Of a stretch of DNA of 8,997 nt, positions 6,855 to 8,997 are shown one piece after another. Made by a program: the position numbers and the translations under genes. Position 1 is the stretch's first letter. Each line of letters opens with the position of its first letter. Origin of the DNA: ECT2AJA-044 sp965658225 (GTDB taxonomy: Bacteria > Bacteroidota > Bacteroidia > Flavobacteriales > ECT2AJA-044); contig CBFHRK010000072.1 of NCBI GenBank assembly GCA_965658225.1, positions 1-8,997 on the forward strand, given 5' to 3'. Under the pieces are notes generated by a model. It did no database searches and was not told the DNA's origin. It saw only the letters and a program-made list of their open reading frames with translations.

Positions 6855-8005
6855 AAAGCCTTTAGCAATTTAAGTGCACTGCGCAGTGTATCGTCCTTTT
6901 TGGCAAAGCAGAAACGGATCACCTTTTGATCTAATCCGTTCGGATAAAAAACGCTAATCGGTATAGCGGCCACACCCACTTCTTTGGTGAGCCATTCCGA
7001 AAAAGCAATATCGTTTAAGTCGCTAATTTTCTCATAACCCACCGCTTGGAAATAACTGCCCGAACTAGGGAGGTAACTAAACTTCGTCTCTTTCAAGCCT
7101 TCTAAAAATAAATCGCGTTTCCCTTGATACAATCCCGAAATATTCGTCCAGCTGCTCGAATTTTTCAACCACTCCGCCAGCGCCCATTGCGAGGGATGAT
7201 GCACCGAAAAGGTAACATACTGATGCACTTTTCTGATTTCGGTGGTTAAGGCCTTCGGGGCAATGGAATACCCAATTTTCCAACCGGTAGCGTGAAAGGT
7301 TTTGCCAAAGCTAAAAACGGCAATTGATCGCTCTCGCAATTCCGGATCATTGAGTACCGTAAAATGGGGCTCCTTGTCGAATACAATGTGCTCATATACC
7401 TCATCGCTCAGCACTAAAATAGACGTGCCGCGCACGATATTCTTGAGTTCTTCTAAGTCCTCTTTTTTAAACGACCTCCCGGTCGGATTATGAGGGTTAT
7501 TGACAATAATCATCCTCGTGCGTTCAGTAACACAATCGCGGACCTGCTGCCAATCCATCGCAAAATTGGGCGCCAACATAGGCACGTAGATCCCCTTTCC
7601 ACCGGAGAGTTCAATACTTGGGCCGTAACAATCGTAGGCGGGCGAAAACAAAATCACCTCATCGCCCGCACCAACAAAAGCGGTAATAGCGTTAAAAATG
7701 GCCTGAGTCCCGCCGGCAGCTATGGTAATTTCGGTGCCCGGATCAATCTCGATGGAATAATCGTGCGCATATTTCGCGGCCACTGCTTCACGGAGCGAAA
7801 GTAAACCCGGCATGGGTGCGTATTGGTTGTGACCGTCGCGCACCGCCCGAGCAACCAATTCTGTGAGTCCGGCAGCCACTGGGAAGTCGGGATAACCCTG
7901 GCTTAAATTGATCGCATTGTACTCATTTGCCATCGCCGACATCGTCGCAAAAATGGTGGTGCCGACAGAAGGTAATTTAGATTCTAGCTGATAAGGTAAC
8001 TCCAT
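6851..8005 (-). CDS. ybdL: PLP aminotransferase, methionine/glutamine transaminase (YbdL/KAT-like)
   Basis: Fold-type I class I/II aminotransferase of 384 aa, about the size of E. coli YbdL. It probably transfers an amino group between glutamine and 2-oxo acids such as 4-methylthio-2-oxobutyrate (methionine salvage); kynurenine or aromatic transamination is the alternative. Visible features: N-terminal SKLPSVGTTIF and INLSQGYPDF, QYAPMPG, the PLP-phosphate segment GGTQAIFNAI (98-107), NNPHNPTGR with Asn173, SDEVYEH with Asp201, the Schiff-base Lys235 in SFGKTFHATGWKIGY, and the carboxylate-binding Arg364 in VIRFCFAKKD. ATG 8005 is chosen because MELPYQLESKLP aligns with the YbdL start and a -7 box lies just upstream. 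A GTG at 8026 would add seven residues encoded by the promoter box itself. The downstream omega-amidase overlaps by 4 bp, which makes the product 2-oxoglutaramate, and hence glutamine as amino donor, likely. Confidence 0.9.
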   Translation of the reverse strand: MELPYQLESKLPSVGTTIFATMSAMANEYNAINLSQGYPDFPVAAGLTELVARAVRDGHNQYAPMPGLLSLREAVAAKYAHDYSIEIDPGTEITIAAGGTQAIFNAITAFVGAGDEVILFSPAYDCYGPSIELSGGKGIYVPMLAPNFAMDWQQVRDCVTERTRMIIVNNPHNPTGRSFKKEDLEELKNIVRGTSILVLSDEVYEHIVFDKEPHFTVLNDPELRERSIAVFSFGKTFHATGWKIGYSIAPKALTTEIRKVHQYVTFSVHHPSQWALAEWLKNSSSWTNISGLYQGKRDLFLEGLKETKFSYLPSSGSYFQAVGYEKISDLNDIAFSEWLTKEVGVAAIPISVFYPNGLDQKVIRFCFAKKDDTLRSALKLLKAL

Positions 8006-8009
8006 GCTT

Positions 8010-8040
8010 GAAAGATAGGAAATCACAATTGCAGTTAAAG
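8010..8040 (-). promoter_or_regulatory. Promoter of the aminotransferase/omega-amidase operon
   Basis: On the minus strand, CTTTAA (8040-8035) and TATCTTTC (8017-8010) are separated by 17 nt. The second element matches TAnnTTTG except for its last base; the first is a weak -33 element (TTTG expected). The -7 box ends 4 nt before the ATG at 8005, so the transcript would be leaderless or nearly so. This supports the 8005 start over the in-frame GTG at 8026. Confidence 0.42.
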
Positions 8041-8054
8041 CTCACGAAAACCTG

Positions 8055-8085
8055 TTTTTCATCGTATTTGTAATCACTAACTTTC
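8055..8085 (+). promoter_or_regulatory. Possible promoter of the dehydratase/racemase gene
   Basis: TAACTTTC (8078-8085) fits the Bacteroidota -7 consensus except for the last base, and TTTTTC (8055-8060) lies 17 nt upstream as a weak -33 element. Transcription would begin near 8089, leaving a leader of about 12 nt before the ATG at 8102. The 96-bp gap shared with the aminotransferase thus carries two back-to-back promoters whose -33 regions are about 15 bp apart. No operator palindrome was recognised. Confidence 0.38.
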
Positions 8086-8101
8086 GCTTTAGAAATTAAC
8101 T

Positions 8102-8997
8102 ATGCCCTACTCTATTTCCAAAGAAGATATCGAAAAAGCCGCTTCCGTCCTCAACGGACGGATTCACAGAACGCCAATTTTAACCTCTTCTGCCCTCGAC
8201 AAAATGACGGGAGCAAACTTGTTTTTCAAGTGTGAGAATTTTCAGAAAATCGGTGCGTTCAAGGCACGCGGAGCAACCTATGCGGCAAGCACGCTAACCG
8301 ACGACGAACGATCGGCCGGATTCTGCACACACAGCTCCGGCAATCACGGTCAGGCCGTTGCCTGGGCAGCCCAGCAGTACAGCGTTCCAGCCTATATCGT
8401 AATGCCGAGCAATGCTCCGGAAGTTAAAAAACGGGCCGTTCGAGGTTATGGAGCCGAAGTTATTGAGTGTACGCCAACCTTGGCTGCGCGGGAATCCACG
8501 CTTCTCGAAGTACAAAAAAATACGGGCGCTTACTTCTTACATCCGTACAACGATTTGCGCATCATAACGGGTCAAGCCACCTGCGCAAAAGAGCTTATTG
8601 AAGATACAGAGGTGCTCGACTTTATTATCCCGCCGGTAGGCGGTGGCGGCCTAGCGGCCGGATCGTGCCTGAGCGCATACTACTTTTCCCCTAATACTAA
8701 AGTTATCGGCGGCGAACCCTCCGGAGCTAGTGATGCATACCGCAGCTTGGAAGCGAGGAAACTGATTCCTTTGACCAAAGCCGAAACCATAGCGGACGGA
8801 CTCCGAACTTCATTAGGGCATCATAATTTTGCCATTTTACAGCCGCTCATGGAGCGAATTATTCTCGTTAATGACGACGAAATCAAGGCAGCCATGCGCC
8901 TTATTTGGGAGCGATTAAAAATCATTATTGAACCCAGCTGCGCGGTTCCTTTAGCGAGCGTAATAAAAGAACCCGATGCTTTTCGCGGGAAAAACAT
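8102..8997 (+). CDS. Serine racemase/threonine dehydratase-family PLP enzyme (3' end outside window)
   Basis: Fold-type II PLP enzyme; 298 residues are visible and the frame is still open at the right edge. It probably deaminates L-threonine or L-serine to 2-oxobutyrate or pyruvate plus ammonia, or racemizes serine. Visible: N-terminal AASVLNGRIHRTPILTSS, KCENFQKIGAFKARGA with the PLP Lys54, THSSGNHGQA (76-85) with Ser79 at the place of the re-face catalytic Ser of serine racemase, the phosphate-binding GGGG loop (180-183), a Glu205/Ala209/Asp211 set in EPSGASD matching the divalent-metal site of eukaryotic serine racemase, ETIADGLRTSLG, and IEPSCAVPLA. SSGNHGQA and ETIADG are closer to the serine racemase/hydroxyaspartate dehydratase branch than to biosynthetic IlvA. 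Whether a C-terminal ACT-like regulatory domain follows cannot be seen. ATG 8102 gives the normal family N-terminus and lies about 12 nt after the predicted transcription start. It is divergent from the aminotransferase operon; a joint role in amino-acid turnover is only a guess. Confidence 0.9.
   Translation, partial: MPYSISKEDIEKAASVLNGRIHRTPILTSSALDKMTGANLFFKCENFQKIGAFKARGATYAASTLTDDERSAGFCTHSSGNHGQAVAWAAQQYSVPAYIVMPSNAPEVKKRAVRGYGAEVIECTPTLAARESTLLEVQKNTGAYFLHPYNDLRIITGQATCAKELIEDTEVLDFIIPPVGGGGLAAGSCLSAYYFSPNTKVIGGEPSGASDAYRSLEARKLIPLTKAETIADGLRTSLGHHNFAILQPLMERIILVNDDEIKAAMRLIWERLKIIIEPSCAVPLASVIKEPDAFRGKN

Noticed and set aside
7302..7804. Plus-strand open frames opposite the aminotransferase
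   Set aside because: They are antisense to conserved PLP-enzyme motifs (Asn173, Asp201, Lys235 regions) and have no family features.
8006..8026. Seven-residue N-terminal extension of the aminotransferase from GTG 8026
   Set aside because: The extra codons coincide with the TATCTTTC promoter box, and family similarity starts at the ATG at 8005.

Overview
The window reads as chromosomal DNA of a Bacteroidota bacterium, most likely a marine or freshwater flavobacterium-type lineage (Flavobacteriales, e.g. a Cryomorphaceae/Schleiferiaceae relative; the rank is inference). The clues are a very large secreted Fn3/MAM-type mosaic protein, a lipoprotein with the Bacteroidota 'TGGPKD' start and an Ig-like domain, signal peptides that end in A|Q, no Shine-Dalgarno sequences, and TAnnTTT[G/C/A] boxes just upstream of start codons. 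Genes are packed almost without gaps. No RNA gene, mobile element, CRISPR array or clear terminator was seen.

Layout. Positions 1-3914 (minus) hold the first 1304 codons of a giant secreted modular protein that runs off the left edge. It has a signal peptide, an unassigned N-terminal domain, two tandem copies of a four-module block (Fn3 - beta-module A - Fn3 - MAM-like module B), and the beginning of a further beta-sandwich domain. A 108-bp divergent AT-rich region (3915-4022) separates it from a plus-strand pair: a 533-aa Ig-like-domain lipoprotein (4023-5624), with a 143-aa secreted protein of unknown function (5625-6056) starting on the very next base after the stop codon. This pair converges with zero spacing on a minus-strand operon of a YbdL-type glutamine/methionine aminotransferase (6851-8005) and a YafV/Nit2-type omega-amidase (6057-6854), which overlap by 4 bp. 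A 96-bp divergent region (8006-8101) leads to a plus-strand serine racemase/threonine dehydratase-family PLP enzyme (8102 to beyond 8997), cut by the right edge.

How the genes work together. The aminotransferase and omega-amidase make one known metabolic unit: the transaminase regenerates methionine (or another amino acid) from its 2-oxo acid using glutamine, and the amidase hydrolyses the 2-oxoglutaramate by-product to 2-oxoglutarate and ammonia, which pulls the reaction forward. The lipoprotein and the 143-aa protein are probably co-expressed and both act in the cell envelope, but their role is unknown. The giant protein is probably an adhesin or matrix protein exported by Sec and then type IX secretion; its C-terminal sorting domain would lie outside the window.

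No clearly new biological system is visible. The least explained elements are the lipoprotein/143-aa pair, the higher-order duplication and regular cysteine pattern of the giant protein, and the apparently leaderless GTG start of the lipoprotein.
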